64,000 bases of DNA. It comes from Hahella sp. CCB-MM4 (GTDB lineage Bacteria; Pseudomonadota; Gammaproteobacteria; Pseudomonadales; Oleiphilaceae). The translations under genes were made by a program, and so were the position numbers. Below the pieces are notes generated by a model. That model ran no database searches, was not told where the DNA came from, and worked only from the letters and a program-made list of their open reading frames with translations. Shown here piece after piece: positions 33,345-42,739 of the stretch (position 1 is its first letter; the number at the start of each line of letters is the position of its first letter). The DNA is taken from the NCBI RefSeq assembly GCF_002260525.1, contig NZ_MRYI01000017.1, positions 88,775-152,774 of the forward strand, in the 5' to 3' direction.

Positions 33345-34322
33345 TCAGCAGATCTTCACGACCGCTTTCCCGGTCAGCTTGCGGCCGGCCATATCGGCAA
33401 TGGCCTGTCCGGCTTCCTCAAATGCATAAATTTTATTGACCTTCGGTTGGATTTTGCCTTCCTTGATCCATGCCATCATCTGTTGAAAATTTGCCAGGTT
33501 ATCGTGAGGTTGGCGCTGGGTGAATGCACCCCAGAAAACGCCAACAATTTCACAGCCTTTCAACAGCGTCAGGTTCGCCGGAAGTTTCGGGATATCACCA
33601 GCAGCAAAACCGATGATCAGGTGACGTCCACACCAGGCCATTGAGCGTAATGCCAATTCACTTAATTCACCACCAACGGGGTCGTAGACGACATCCACTC
33701 CCTGACCTTTGGTTAATTGTTTCAAAGCATCTTTGAGATTTGTCTCAGAATAATTTATCAGCTCATCGGCTCCCGCTTCTTTGGCGATTGCCAACTTCTC
33801 TGCAGAACTGGCCGCTGCAATGACGGTCGCACCCATAGCCTTGCCTAGTTCTACCGCAGCAAGTCCAACACCTCCGCCAGCACCAAGGACCAGCAGAGTT
33901 TCGCCGGCCTGCAACCGTCCGCGCTGTTTTAACGCGTGCATAGAGGTTCCGTAGGTCATGACAAAGCCTGCGGCATTTTCCAGCTCTATGCCCTCAGGCA
34001 CCGGTATCAGGTTACTTTCAGCTACCGCCACTTTTTCGGCGAAACCACCCCAGCCGGTCAATCCCATCACCCGGTCACCAGGTTTGAAGTTCTTAACCTT
34101 GTCACCTGTCTGGGACACAACTCCGGCGATTTCACCACCAGGGCTGAACGGCATGGGTGGCTGAAATTGGTATTTTCCCTGGATGATCAGGGTATCCGGA
34201 AAATTCACTCCAGCCGCCTTCACCTCAACCAGGCAACTGTTGCCTCCCACTTTAGGATCAGCCGTCTCTTCAATCACCAGAGATTCAGGCGGTCCATATT
34301 CTTTACATAGCAGTGCACGCAT
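33345..34322 (-). CDS. Zinc-independent NADPH:quinone oxidoreductase (MDR family)
   Basis: 325 residues. GroES-like N-terminal domain (VEVKAAGVNFPDTLIIQG, FSPGGEIAGVV) and a Rossmann domain with LVLGAGGGVGLAAVELGKA and DVVYDPVGGEL. The catalytic-zinc Cys and the four structural-zinc Cys are lacking, so it belongs to the quinone/enoyl reductase branch of medium-chain dehydrogenases. It probably reduces quinones or enones with NADPH. Single-gene unit. Confidence 0.9.
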   Translation of the reverse strand: MRALLCKEYGPPESLVIEETADPKVGGNSCLVEVKAAGVNFPDTLIIQGKYQFQPPMPFSPGGEIAGVVSQTGDKVKNFKPGDRVMGLTGWGGFAEKVAVAESNLIPVPEGIELENAAGFVMTYGTSMHALKQRGRLQAGETLLVLGAGGGVGLAAVELGKAMGATVIAAASSAEKLAIAKEAGADELINYSETNLKDALKQLTKGQGVDVVYDPVGGELSELALRSMAWCGRHLIIGFAAGDIPKLPANLTLLKGCEIVGVFWGAFTQRQPHDNLANFQQMMAWIKEGKIQPKVNKIYAFEEAGQAIADMAGRKLTGKAVVKIC

Positions 34323-34476
34323 TCAGAATTCCTCGTCGTTTGTATTCTTGTCTTAACGGTGACGTTCCGTCTTGTGGTTATTCTAGTCGCCAATGAGAGG
34401 AGAACAGAAAGTTCATTGGCATCAGGTAGGTCAATTGAGGACTATCCGGCGGGTGATATACAGATGGAGATCAGAC

Positions 34477-34514
34477 AAAAAAAAGGCCCGGTCTGCCACT
34501 TCTGCATCCGGGCC
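34477..34514 (-). terminator. Strong rho-independent terminator of the small membrane-peptide gene
   Basis: GGCCCGG (34485-34491) pairs with CCGGGCC (34508-34514). On the minus strand the hairpin is followed by eight T (plus-strand A run 34477-34484). It lies 41 bases beyond the stop of the peptide encoded at 34556-34669, which supports that gene being real. Confidence 0.85.
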
Positions 34515-34555
34515 CCAATCGGGGAGGGTATAGAAAGGAAAAATAAGAGAGGAAA

Positions 34556-34669
34556 CTAAAGTGCACGTTCAACGAGAAAAACCAGGTGCTGAGCGCCGAT
34601 AAAAGTCAACAACGCCACTGTTGCCAACAGAGTCTGTGGTTTGAGTGGTCTCACCTTTACGTCAGTCAT
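34556..34669 (-). CDS. 37-residue single-helix membrane peptide
   Basis: A short frame reading MTDVKVRPLKPQTLLATVAL, then a further hydrophobic stretch ending LVFLVERAL. A good ribosome site (CAGGAG, 5 bases) precedes the ATG at 34669, and a strong terminator follows 41 bases after the stop. Residues 13-33 make one membrane helix with a basic cytoplasmic N-terminus. Ribosome site, short frame, terminator and isolation together argue for an expressed small protein. I do not recognise it; function unknown. Confidence 0.65.
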   Translation of the reverse strand: MTDVKVRPLKPQTLLATVALLTFIGAQHLVFLVERAL

Positions 34670-34881
34670 GAGTTGCTCCTGTTGAGTGTTTTCTCGTTTA
34701 TGATGCTCTCATCCAAGGATGCGGTTTTTTTGACCAGAAACCGTCAAAGCAGCGGGAAAAAATGGCAAATTATGGCAATAGGACCCGCCTGTCTTGAGGA
34801 TATTCGCCGCCCCATGCTCTAATACGCCCAGATCGATTTGTACTGTCCGATCGTTGAGTATGTATCGGCTGCGCAATAGCT

Positions 34882-34956
34882 GATTGCGTAAGAACCGATT
34901 GCGTAAGAACCGATTGCGTATGAACCGATTACGTAATAACCGATTGTGCATGAGCC
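34882..34956. repeat. 15-bp tandem repeat (5 copies) upstream of the PdsR-like gene
   Basis: Units GATTGCGTAAGAACC at 34882 and 34897, then three increasingly diverged units at 34912, 34927 and 34942. The array ends 28 bases before the start of the response regulator gene, so it lies in its leader or promoter region. Confidence 0.85.
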
Positions 34957-34984
34957 GGTCATCATTGAGAAAAACGAGGAAACC

Positions 34985-35683
34985 ATGTCCAGACGTATTG
35001 CCCTGGTGGAAGATGAGCCACTGATTCGCAGTAATTACAGCGAAGCCCTGAAGAAGCATGGTTTCCAGGTTGAGGCATATGCTGACCGTAAATCTGCACT
35101 GGAGCGCTTTAATGTCCAGCTGCCGGATCTGGTCATTATCGACGTGGGCCTGGGATCAGAAATAGAGGGTGGCTTTGAGCTTTGCCGCGAAGTCCGGGCC
35201 AAGTCCGCAGAAGTACCCATCATTTTTCTGACCGCCAGAGACAGCGAGCTGGACCAGATTTCCGGCCTGCGCCTGGGGGCTGACGACTACCTGACCAAAG
35301 ACATCAGCCTCCCCTATCTGATCACCCGCATTGTCGCCCTGTTCCGCCGCCTGGATGTTATGCAGGCACAGCAGAATCGTCCGGACGAGCTCATCACCCG
35401 CGGCAAGCTGGTACTGAACCTGGATCGCATGCATGCAACCTGGAGCGAGCAGCCACTTAATCTGACCGTGACAGAATTCTGGATTGTTCACGCGCTCGCC
35501 CGCCACCCTGGTCATGTCAAAAACCGTGATCAGTTGATGGACGCAGCCAACACCGTGCTCGACAACAGCACTGTGACCTCCCATATCAAACGCATCCGTA
35601 AAAAATTCCAGGCGCTGGATCAGGAATTCGATTGTATTCAGACCGCCTATGGCATGGGTTATCGCTGGCACCTGGTTGAGTAA
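34985..35683 (+). CDS. PdsR-like response regulator of the proteobacterial dedicated sortase type
   Basis: 232 residues from the ATG at 34985 with GAGGAAA upstream. Receiver: VEDEPLIRSNYSEALKKHGF, Asp in LVIIDVGLGSEIEGGFELC, then DDYLTKDISLPYLITRI, where Lys-Asp replaces the usual Lys-Pro. That stretch and the GSEIEGGF insertion are characteristic of the response regulator found with dedicated sortase systems. OmpR-type winged helix at the C-terminus. The kinase gene follows 5 bases later. No sortase or sortase target is within this window. Confidence 0.72.
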   Translation: MSRRIALVEDEPLIRSNYSEALKKHGFQVEAYADRKSALERFNVQLPDLVIIDVGLGSEIEGGFELCREVRAKSAEVPIIFLTARDSELDQISGLRLGADDYLTKDISLPYLITRIVALFRRLDVMQAQQNRPDELITRGKLVLNLDRMHATWSEQPLNLTVTEFWIVHALARHPGHVKNRDQLMDAANTVLDNSTVTSHIKRIRKKFQALDQEFDCIQTAYGMGYRWHLVE

Positions 35684-35688
35684 TACCG

Positions 35689-37665
35689 GTGACCTTACGT
35701 AAACAACTGATCGTCATTGGGGTATTGCTGTTCACTCTGCCGCTGGCGGTCATTCGCTTTGCCATGCAGCTGGAAGAGACCCTGCGGGAATCGCAGAAAA
35801 ACGCCCATCTGGAATTGACCCGTTACATCGTCGATATCCTGCAGCCAATCTGGGAGCAGGATGTTTCATCGTCGCCGGACGCCCTGTTACTCGAGTCTAT
35901 CGATCGTCCAATCATCCTTGATGGTTACAGTGAGGACTGGTCCCAAATCCCCTGGTCCCAGATTCCCCCGGCCACCCAATCTGCAGGCAATGAACCCGTT
36001 ACAGCTTTCAAGCTCGCCAGCCGCGGACAACGGCTATATCTTTTGCTGAAGCTACCGGATGAATCCATTGGCTACCGCCAACCCGGAGCCGCCGGTCAGT
36101 TATACGACCAGATTCGCCTGACATTACATTTTCCCGACAACAGCACTCTGGAGCATTTGATCTTCGCCGAAGGCCCTGGTCAGATACGGGCAGATAACAG
36201 CTTGAATGCCGGCCTGCTGTTTGGCGTGTGGCAGGAAATTCCTGAAGGAAGTCTGTTGGAACTCAGCCTTCCCCTGCCCTCCGGCGCCCATTCGATATCC
36301 GTGGAATGGGAGGACGTTGACAGAACCAGTGGATATGTTTTCTCGCGGACACTGCGTCCGGTGATCGGTTCTGCCAATAATCCGGCTGAACTGGTATATC
36401 TGTCCGACAAGCTGATCAAACTGACCAAGTCCCTGACACCGGAAGATTCCCGCTTGCGTCTGCTGACCGCAGACCGAAACCTTCTGCTGGAAGTCGACCG
36501 TGACCTGAACCGTGATTTGCCACAAAACACCGAGCTATGGAAAAGTCTGGTGCGCAGGGTTTTGCAGTTCCTGGTGGATTCACCGGAACAAAGCATTTCT
36601 CCCAGAAGCGAATCCGATACCAGTCCCCGCTCCCATTGGGAAAACCCGGGCCAGACCGAACTTGCGAGCATCAATACGCTTTATCCCCTGAAGACTTCAG
36701 ACGGCAAACTGACCGGCTGGCTTAGCCTGGAGAAACGCACTCCCAGAGTGGCGGCGGTGGCCAATGACGCCCTTTTCAGTGTCATCAGTGGGGTCTTCGC
36801 TTTGATCATTATCGTTGTCACCGGTCTCCTGGGATATGCGAGCTGGCTGTCCTGGCGGATCAGGACATTGAAGGACGACATCGTACAAAGCCTTGATCCG
36901 GAAAATCGGTTCCGTTATGAACTGCACCCTTCCCGCCTGAATGATGAGGTGGGGGATCTGTCGCGCAACTTTGCTCTTATGATGTCCAGGCTGAAAGGCT
37001 ATTCCGACTACATGGAAACCTTCGCCAGCAAGCTGACCCATGAATGCAGGACGCCATTGGCAATTGTCACCTCCTCATTGCAGCTGGCTGAGCAGGCTGA
37101 CAGCGAAGAGGAACGACGGGAATACCTGAACCGGGCCAATACCGGAGCCAGGCGCATCAGCAAGCTGCTGACGGCCATGCGTCAAGCATCACAACTGGAA
37201 GCCATTATCCAGACTCAGGAAAAACAGGAATTCAATATCACGGCGATGTTGAATGATCTTCACCAGGGCTATTCGGAAGTCGTTTACCCTTGCCGGCTGG
37301 AAGCGAAACTGCCGGAACAACAGATAACTCTTAACGCCAGCCCTGATTTGCTGGCCCAGGCCATCGATAAGCTGATCGAAAATGCCCGTGATTTCACTCC
37401 CGAAGGAGGAATTATCAGTCTAGGGCTGGTGAGAGAAACGCGAGGCTGGCTACTGTTTGTCGAGAATGAAGGTCCGGCCATTCCGGAAGATAAAATACAG
37501 AGTTTGTTTGAACCCTTTATCAGCGAGCGTCAATCAGGGGACGACGAACTGCATTTGGGACTGGGGCTGGTAATTGTACGGCTGGTGGCAGAATATCATG
37601 GAGGTAGTGCGCTGGCGCAGAATCTGGAAGGCAAGGTTCGTTTCGGCATCAGAATCCCGGATTAG
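35689..37665 (+). CDS. PdsS-like sensor histidine kinase of the dedicated sortase type
   Basis: 658 residues from a GTG. Membrane helix at residues 7-25, a large extracytoplasmic domain (about 30-355) with a carbohydrate-binding-like segment (ILDGYSEDWSQIPW, LASRGQRLYLLLKLPD), a second helix near 365-390, a HAMP-like linker, H-box LTHECRTPLAIVTSSLQ with Cys where Leu is usual, N-box DKLIENARDFTP and a G-box region LGLGLVIVRL. Domain order and size fit the kinase of dedicated sortase systems. It probably monitors the envelope. Confidence 0.72.
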   Translation: MTLRKQLIVIGVLLFTLPLAVIRFAMQLEETLRESQKNAHLELTRYIVDILQPIWEQDVSSSPDALLLESIDRPIILDGYSEDWSQIPWSQIPPATQSAGNEPVTAFKLASRGQRLYLLLKLPDESIGYRQPGAAGQLYDQIRLTLHFPDNSTLEHLIFAEGPGQIRADNSLNAGLLFGVWQEIPEGSLLELSLPLPSGAHSISVEWEDVDRTSGYVFSRTLRPVIGSANNPAELVYLSDKLIKLTKSLTPEDSRLRLLTADRNLLLEVDRDLNRDLPQNTELWKSLVRRVLQFLVDSPEQSISPRSESDTSPRSHWENPGQTELASINTLYPLKTSDGKLTGWLSLEKRTPRVAAVANDALFSVISGVFALIIIVVTGLLGYASWLSWRIRTLKDDIVQSLDPENRFRYELHPSRLNDEVGDLSRNFALMMSRLKGYSDYMETFASKLTHECRTPLAIVTSSLQLAEQADSEEERREYLNRANTGARRISKLLTAMRQASQLEAIIQTQEKQEFNITAMLNDLHQGYSEVVYPCRLEAKLPEQQITLNASPDLLAQAIDKLIENARDFTPEGGIISLGLVRETRGWLLFVENEGPAIPEDKIQSLFEPFISERQSGDDELHLGLGLVIVRLVAEYHGGSALAQNLEGKVRFGIRIPD

Positions 37666-37671
37666 GATGCC

Positions 37672-38427
37672 TTAGTAAACTCCTCCCAGCATGTCGTCGT
37701 AATAGCGATCAATGGTCCCGTCAGCTTTCATTTTCTCGAGCGCCTGATTAAACAGATCAATCAGCCGGACCGACTCCGGCTTGTCCCGGATCATCAGCAG
37801 AGTGGCCTCTGCCGTTCGCAGGGGCTTATCCTGGGTGGTCACCAGATTGGCGATGCCTCGATCAAATTCCTTGTTCAAGATGCGCCAGCCGGTGACTTCC
37901 TCACAGGGAAAAACATCGATTCGTCCTCTGACCAGTTTTCGAAAGTTCACCAGATCAGAAGATGTTTCTTCCACCTGCAAAATCTTGCCTTTTGCCATAT
38001 CCCAGAACTCCTGGGTATAGCTGTATCCGATAGTGGCACCAAATACCCTGTCCTTGAGATCCTCGAGGGAGTTCCAGGACGGCAGTTTTGTCTGTTTCAG
38101 GTGAAAGAAGACTTCTCTTTGCACAAAGATCGTATCTGACAACAGATATTGGGTTTCATATTCCGGTCTTCGGAACCAGAAGGAAGAGGCATCAAACCGG
38201 CCGGATTCGGTATCTGCGCGCGCCCTGACCCAGGGGACAAATACGAAATCAACCGTAAACCCCTGCCGCCGAAATGCTTCGGCAACAATCCGGTTAACAA
38301 GCCCAAAATGTTCTGAGCTTTCTGTGGTCCAGGGAGCATATTCACCTGTACCGATGCGTATGGTGTCGGCCTGGACAGACGCCTGAGCCAAAAGACCCGA
38401 AACCAGCAACACCAACAAAGTCTTCAC
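37672..38427 (-). CDS. Periplasmic solute-binding protein, family 3
   Basis: 251 residues from the GTG at 38427, chosen because GGAGG lies 8 bases before it and a Sec signal follows at once (KTLLVLLVSGLLAQASVQA). SBP_bac_3 features: IRIGTGEYAPWTTESSEHFGLVN and VFGATIGYSYTQEF. The conserved Arg of amino-acid binding is not obvious, and no permease or ATPase is nearby. It belongs to the orphan two-lobe binders common next to signalling genes and could feed a sensor. Ligand unknown. Confidence 0.8.
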   Translation of the reverse strand: MKTLLVLLVSGLLAQASVQADTIRIGTGEYAPWTTESSEHFGLVNRIVAEAFRRQGFTVDFVFVPWVRARADTESGRFDASSFWFRRPEYETQYLLSDTIFVQREVFFHLKQTKLPSWNSLEDLKDRVFGATIGYSYTQEFWDMAKGKILQVEETSSDLVNFRKLVRGRIDVFPCEEVTGWRILNKEFDRGIANLVTTQDKPLRTAEATLLMIRDKPESVRLIDLFNQALEKMKADGTIDRYYDDMLGGVY

Positions 38428-38543
38428 CACCAAAACCTCCACACCGGAATTGCCGTCTGGGAGTTACTGCCCAGGAGTAACCTGATAATTTGTTCCGGGA
38501 ATCACCTTTAAGTTTAGCAGTATTCAGATTTTGGTCAGTATCC

Positions 38544-39569
38544 TTATTTCAAAGCCGCCATGGAATCCAGATCCGGCGACAGTACCACGCCCCTTTCTGT
38601 TACGATGGCGTCAATCAGATGTGCAGGTGTCACATCAAAAACAGGGTTGAAGGCACGCGCCCCCGTTGGTGCAATATTGATGCCCTGGAGGCTCTTCAAC
38701 TCATCCTCATCACGCTCCTCGATCGGAATAAGATCCCCACTGGTCAAGCTGAAATCGATAGTACTGGAGGGAGCTGCCACCATGAATTTAACCCCATGCT
38801 GTCTGGCCAGAACCGCCAGACTGTAGGTGCCGATTTTATTCGCCACATCTCCGTTGGCGGTGATTCTGTCAGCCCCGACAATGACCCAGGTAGCCCCACA
38901 GGTCTTCATCACATGAGCAGCTGCACTGTCAGCGATCAGATGCACGGGAATATCATCCTGACAGAGTTCCCAGGCAGTCAGCCGGGCTCCCTGTAACCAG
39001 GGACGTGTTTCATCGGCAAACACCTTCTCCACCAGACCTCTTTTGTACGCCGAGCGAATAACTCCCAAAGCGGTACCGTAGCCGCCGGTTGCCAGGCTAC
39101 CGGTATTACAGTGAGTCAGAACATTACCGCGGCCGGATTTTTCAATCAGGTCAGCTCCCAGCTCTCCCATATGCAGATTGGCCTGCAAATCTTCTTCATG
39201 AATAGCCACAGCTTCACGCTCCAAGGCTTCAGCATCGACCTGACCGAGTTCAAGGAGACACCTTTTCATCCTGTCCAATGCCCAAAACAGGTTAACCGCT
39301 GTAGGTCTGGATTCAGCCAGAACCTTGAAGTCAGCCTCAAGAACTTTTGGATCTTCTCCTTGCTGCTTGCGGGCAGCCAACACCACACCATATGCAGCAG
39401 AAATCCCTATCGCAGGAGCTCCTCGCACGACCATGGCACGGATAGCATCCGCCACTTCTCCGGCATCCCGGCAGGTAACATAGGATTCCTGGGCGGGAAG
39501 AATCCGCTGGTCCAGAAGAACAAGTTCATGATGGTTCCAGCTGATCGGTGTAACGGAAGAGTCGGTCAT
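38544..39569 (-). CDS. mtnA: S-methyl-5-thioribose-1-phosphate isomerase
   Basis: 341 residues. Diagnostic motifs: [15 protein letters not shown], catalytic Cys in [19 protein letters not shown], and catalytic Asp in [19 protein letters not shown]. It converts methylthioribose-1-phosphate to methylthioribulose-1-phosphate in methionine salvage. It is divergent from the MTA deaminase gene, as in Pseudomonas, where the two functions are linked. Confidence 0.95.
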   Translation of the reverse strand: MTDSSVTPISWNHHELVLLDQRILPAQESYVTCRDAGEVADAIRAMVVRGAPAIGISAAYGVVLAARKQQGEDPKVLEADFKVLAESRPTAVNLFWALDRMKRCLLELGQVDAEALEREAVAIHEEDLQANLHMGELGADLIEKSGRGNVLTHCNTGSLATGGYGTALGVIRSAYKRGLVEKVFADETRPWLQGARLTAWELCQDDIPVHLIADSAAAHVMKTCGATWVIVGADRITANGDVANKIGTYSLAVLARQHGVKFMVAAPSSTIDFSLTSGDLIPIEERDEDELKSLQGINIAPTGARAFNPVFDVTPAHLIDAIVTERGVVLSPDLDSMAALK

Positions 39570-39852
39570 GGAATATCTCGATAGTCAGTGCCTGCCTGAA
39601 CAGAGGCTGAGGACAGGTTTAAAGGAAAAATGAAAGACAAGGATTATACGATTACTCCGCCGGTACGATCCATCGACAAAAAGATTTAAGTCGATAAAAG
39701 GCTTTGAAAAAATGCGGGCTTTAGCCGGCCATACGCTGGCCAGCTTCCTACAAATGCCACAATCCTGTAACAGAGTGAAAGGTCAACCTACTTATCCCCT
39801 CTCATTCTGAGTATACTTTGCCCTTTCAAGGACTTGTCACAGGAAAAGAGTT

Positions 39853-41175
39853 GTGTCGCAAAACGTAGATCTGATTATTACCGCTCGCTGGATCGTTCCC
39901 ATTCGCCCAGCCAACCTTATTTTGGAAAACAGCTCCGTTGTCATCAATGGGGGCCGTATCCTTGATATTGGCGATACTGACGATTTAATGCAGCGATACA
40001 GTGGCAAGGAACACGTTAGTCTGCCCGAGCACGTGCTGATGCCCGGGATGATCAATGCCCACGGGCACGCTGCCATGACCCTGTTCAGAGGAATGGCTGA
40101 CGACCTTCCATTGATGGAATGGCTGAACAATCATATATGGCCGGCTGAAGCTAAATACGTCGATGAAGATTTTGTTCGGGACGGGGTTTCCCTGGCCATC
40201 GTCGAAATGATCAGAAGTGGTACCACCACCTTCAGTGATCAATACTTCTTCCCTGCCAGCGCTGCAGCCGCCGCGGTTGATGCCGGCATGCGCTGCCAGT
40301 TGGTTTTCCCGATTCTTGATTTCCCTTCATCCTGGGCAAGCCACGCGGAAGACTACATTCATAAAGGTGTGAAGCTCTTCGATGAGTATAAACACAGCGA
40401 TCTGGTACAGATCGGTTTTGGCCCCCACGCCCCTTACACGGTGTCTGATGAACCGTTGAAACAAGTTGTCACCCTGGCCAATCAGCTTGAAGCCCCAATT
40501 CAGATCCATTTGCACGAGACCGCTTTCGAGGTTAACGACGCACTGGAAAAAACCGGCAAACGTCCCACCGAAAGAATGTATGAGCTCGGTATCCTGGGCC
40601 CTAACACCCAATGTGTCCATATGACCCAAATCAACGACCGGGACATTGAACTTCTTCAGGAGACCGGCGCTCATATTGTCCACTGTCCGGAATCCAACCT
40701 GAAGCTGGCCAGCGGATTCTGTCCGATCGCCAAACTGACAGCCGCCGGTATTAACGTCGCTCTTGGGACCGATGGAGCGGCAAGTAACAATGACCTGGAT
40801 CTGCTGGGCGAAATGCAGACTGCCGCTCAAACAGCCAAGGCTGTGGCTGAAGATGCCGCCGCAATCAGTGCGTTTACCGCCCTGGAGATGGCCACCATCA
40901 ATGGCGCCAAGGCGCTGGGCAAAGAGAGCGATATTGGCTCCCTGGAAGCCGGCAAATGGGCAGACATGATTGCCATCGATATGAGTGCGCTGGAGTTACA
41001 ACCGATATACCACATTACTTCTCACCTGGCTTACGCGGTGAAGTCACAGCATGTCACCCATTCCTGGATTGCAGGTAAGGCACGGATGGCTGATCGCCAG
41101 ATGGTGGGAATCGATACCGCCAGGATCGCTAAACTGGTTGCTGAATGGCAGCGTAAATTAGTCAGTACCAGTTAA
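39853..41175 (+). CDS. mtaD: 5-methylthioadenosine/S-adenosylhomocysteine deaminase (TRZ/ATZ family)
   Basis: 440 residues from a GTG preceded by AGGAAAAGAG. Amidohydrolase metal motifs: INAHGHAAMT (HxH), IQIHLHETAFE, IVHCPESNLKLASG and LGTDGAASNNDLDLL. It is likely to deaminate methylthioadenosine to methylthioinosine, feeding salvage to MtnA products. In Pseudomonas this gene also lies between mtnA and ubiG. Guanine or other purine-like deamination cannot be excluded. Confidence 0.85.
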   Translation: MSQNVDLIITARWIVPIRPANLILENSSVVINGGRILDIGDTDDLMQRYSGKEHVSLPEHVLMPGMINAHGHAAMTLFRGMADDLPLMEWLNNHIWPAEAKYVDEDFVRDGVSLAIVEMIRSGTTTFSDQYFFPASAAAAAVDAGMRCQLVFPILDFPSSWASHAEDYIHKGVKLFDEYKHSDLVQIGFGPHAPYTVSDEPLKQVVTLANQLEAPIQIHLHETAFEVNDALEKTGKRPTERMYELGILGPNTQCVHMTQINDRDIELLQETGAHIVHCPESNLKLASGFCPIAKLTAAGINVALGTDGAASNNDLDLLGEMQTAAQTAKAVAEDAAAISAFTALEMATINGAKALGKESDIGSLEAGKWADMIAIDMSALELQPIYHITSHLAYAVKSQHVTHSWIAGKARMADRQMVGIDTARIAKLVAEWQRKLVSTS

Positions 41176-41271
41176 TTCATCCAAACACAGTCGCCGCGTC
41201 TGATCATCAGAGCGTGGCGGCTCCGAACATTCTGTACAACACGGCTGACCGCCGGACACATGAGAGCAACT

Positions 41272-41976
41272 ATGAGCGCAGTAGATAACGTTGATCTGGC
41301 TGAGATCAAGAAATTTGAGGACCTGGCACATCGCTGGTGGGATCCGGAAAGTGAGTTCAAGCCTCTGCATGAAATCAACCCCCTACGCTTGAACTACATC
41401 GATCAGAAGGCAGCCTTACCCGGCAAGCTTGCGTTGGATGTAGGATGTGGCGGCGGACTGCTGAGCGAAGGTATGGCCCGGCGGGGAGCCCATGTGACCG
41501 GAATTGATATGGGCGAAGAGCCTCTATCCGTCGCCCGGTTGCACGGCCTTGAGTCCGGCGTCAAAGTGGATTACAGGAAAACAACGATTGAAGATCTGGC
41601 CGCGGAACAGACCGAGCAGTACGACGTTGTCACCTGCCTTGAAATGCTGGAGCACGTCCCCGACCCGGCTTCGGTAATCCAGGCCTGTGCCAAGGCAGCC
41701 AAACCCGGCGCTAACCTGTTTTTTTCCACCATCAACCGTAATCCGAAGTCCTATCTGTTTGCTATCGTCGGCGCCGAGTATGTGCTCAAGATGCTTCCCA
41801 AAGGGACCCATGACTGGAAGAAATTTATCAAGCCCAGTGAAATGGCAAGAATGCTCCGTACAGCAGGACTGGAACTGCAGGATACCATTGGGATGACATA
41901 CAATCCGATCACCAAGGAGTACCGTCTGGGCCAGGATGTAGACGTCAACTACCTGATCCACGCCATCAAGCCCTGA
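41272..41976 (+). CDS. ubiG: Ubiquinone biosynthesis O-methyltransferase
   Basis: 234 residues from the ATG at 41272. [20 protein letters not shown] is the hallmark UbiG N-terminus. SAM motif [19 protein letters not shown], then [13 protein letters not shown] and the membrane-binding basic region near [18 protein letters not shown]. It carries out both O-methylations of the quinone ring. The mupP gene starts 14 bases after it. Confidence 0.97.
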   Translation: MSAVDNVDLAEIKKFEDLAHRWWDPESEFKPLHEINPLRLNYIDQKAALPGKLALDVGCGGGLLSEGMARRGAHVTGIDMGEEPLSVARLHGLESGVKVDYRKTTIEDLAAEQTEQYDVVTCLEMLEHVPDPASVIQACAKAAKPGANLFFSTINRNPKSYLFAIVGAEYVLKMLPKGTHDWKKFIKPSEMARMLRTAGLELQDTIGMTYNPITKEYRLGQDVDVNYLIHAIKP

Positions 41977-41989
41977 AAGGACCTAGTGA

Positions 41990-42658
41990 ATGATCCCAAC
42001 CGGTAGTCCGCCAAAAGGAATCCTGTTTGATCTGGATGGAACCCTGATAGATACGGCTCCTGATTTTCATCGGGTGCTGAACTCCCATCGTCGCCGGCAC
42101 GGGCTTGATGATCTACCTTACCCGCTGGTCAGGCAGGCGGTGTCTGAGGGAGCCAGAGCATTGGTCAAGCTGGGGTTTGATATTACGGAAGAACACCCCG
42201 AGTTCGAACCTTTAAGACAAGAGTTCCTGCAGTTATATCTCGACAATATTTGTGTCGATAGCTGCCTGTTTCCCGGTTTTTCCCCGTTATTGGATCAGCT
42301 TGAGAAAATGGGCATCGCCTGGGGAATTGTGACCAACAAACCCCGGCTTTACAGCGAGGCTTTGCTCGCTGCACTTGGTCTGTCATCGGTTGCAGTACTG
42401 GTCTGCCCTGATGATGTAGCCAAAACCAAGCCGGACCCGGAACCTCTGCTGAAGGCAGCATCGCAGCTGGGCCTTCCCGCTTCCTCATTCTGGTATATCG
42501 GCGACCACTACCGAGATATTCTGGCGGGACGTAACGCCGGTATGAAGACGGTGGCTGCAGCTTACGGCTACATTCCTCAAAATGATGCCATCGAGAACTG
42601 GGAAGCGGATTACATTATCCACCAGGCTCAAGACTTGGCATCACTGCTTATGGCATGA
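41990..42658 (+). CDS. mupP: HAD phosphatase, N-acetylmuramate 6-phosphate phosphatase (MupP)
   Basis: 222 residues. HAD motifs: nucleophile LFDLDGTLIDTAPDF, motif II VTNKPR, motif III KTKPDPEPLL and motif IV YIGDHYRDILAGRNAG. By sequence alone it could be called phosphoglycolate phosphatase. The position ubiG-mupP-yciK is that of Pseudomonas mupP, which acts in cell-wall recycling and fosfomycin tolerance, so MupP is preferred on synteny. Confidence 0.82.
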   Translation: MIPTGSPPKGILFDLDGTLIDTAPDFHRVLNSHRRRHGLDDLPYPLVRQAVSEGARALVKLGFDITEEHPEFEPLRQEFLQLYLDNICVDSCLFPGFSPLLDQLEKMGIAWGIVTNKPRLYSEALLAALGLSSVAVLVCPDDVAKTKPDPEPLLKAASQLGLPASSFWYIGDHYRDILAGRNAGMKTVAAAYGYIPQNDAIENWEADYIIHQAQDLASLLMA

Positions 42659-42739
42659 TTGCCCTAGTGATTCGTGTGTGGCCATGCGAAGCGAATCAGC
42701 ATGGTCGCCAAACCCAACGACCAATAAAGAAACGCTGAC

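Noticed and set aside
34882..34956. Possible CRISPR array
   Set aside because: Units of 15 bp follow each other without spacers and decay gradually; this is a simple tandem repeat. The same holds for 49570-49684 and 50392-50496.
38490..38996. Plus-strand frame opposite mtnA
   Set aside because: mtnA has all catalytic motifs on the other strand; this frame has none.
41990..42658. Phosphoglycolate phosphatase (gph)
   Set aside because: HAD motifs alone cannot separate the two, but the ubiG-yciK neighbourhood matches mupP, so that call was preferred.
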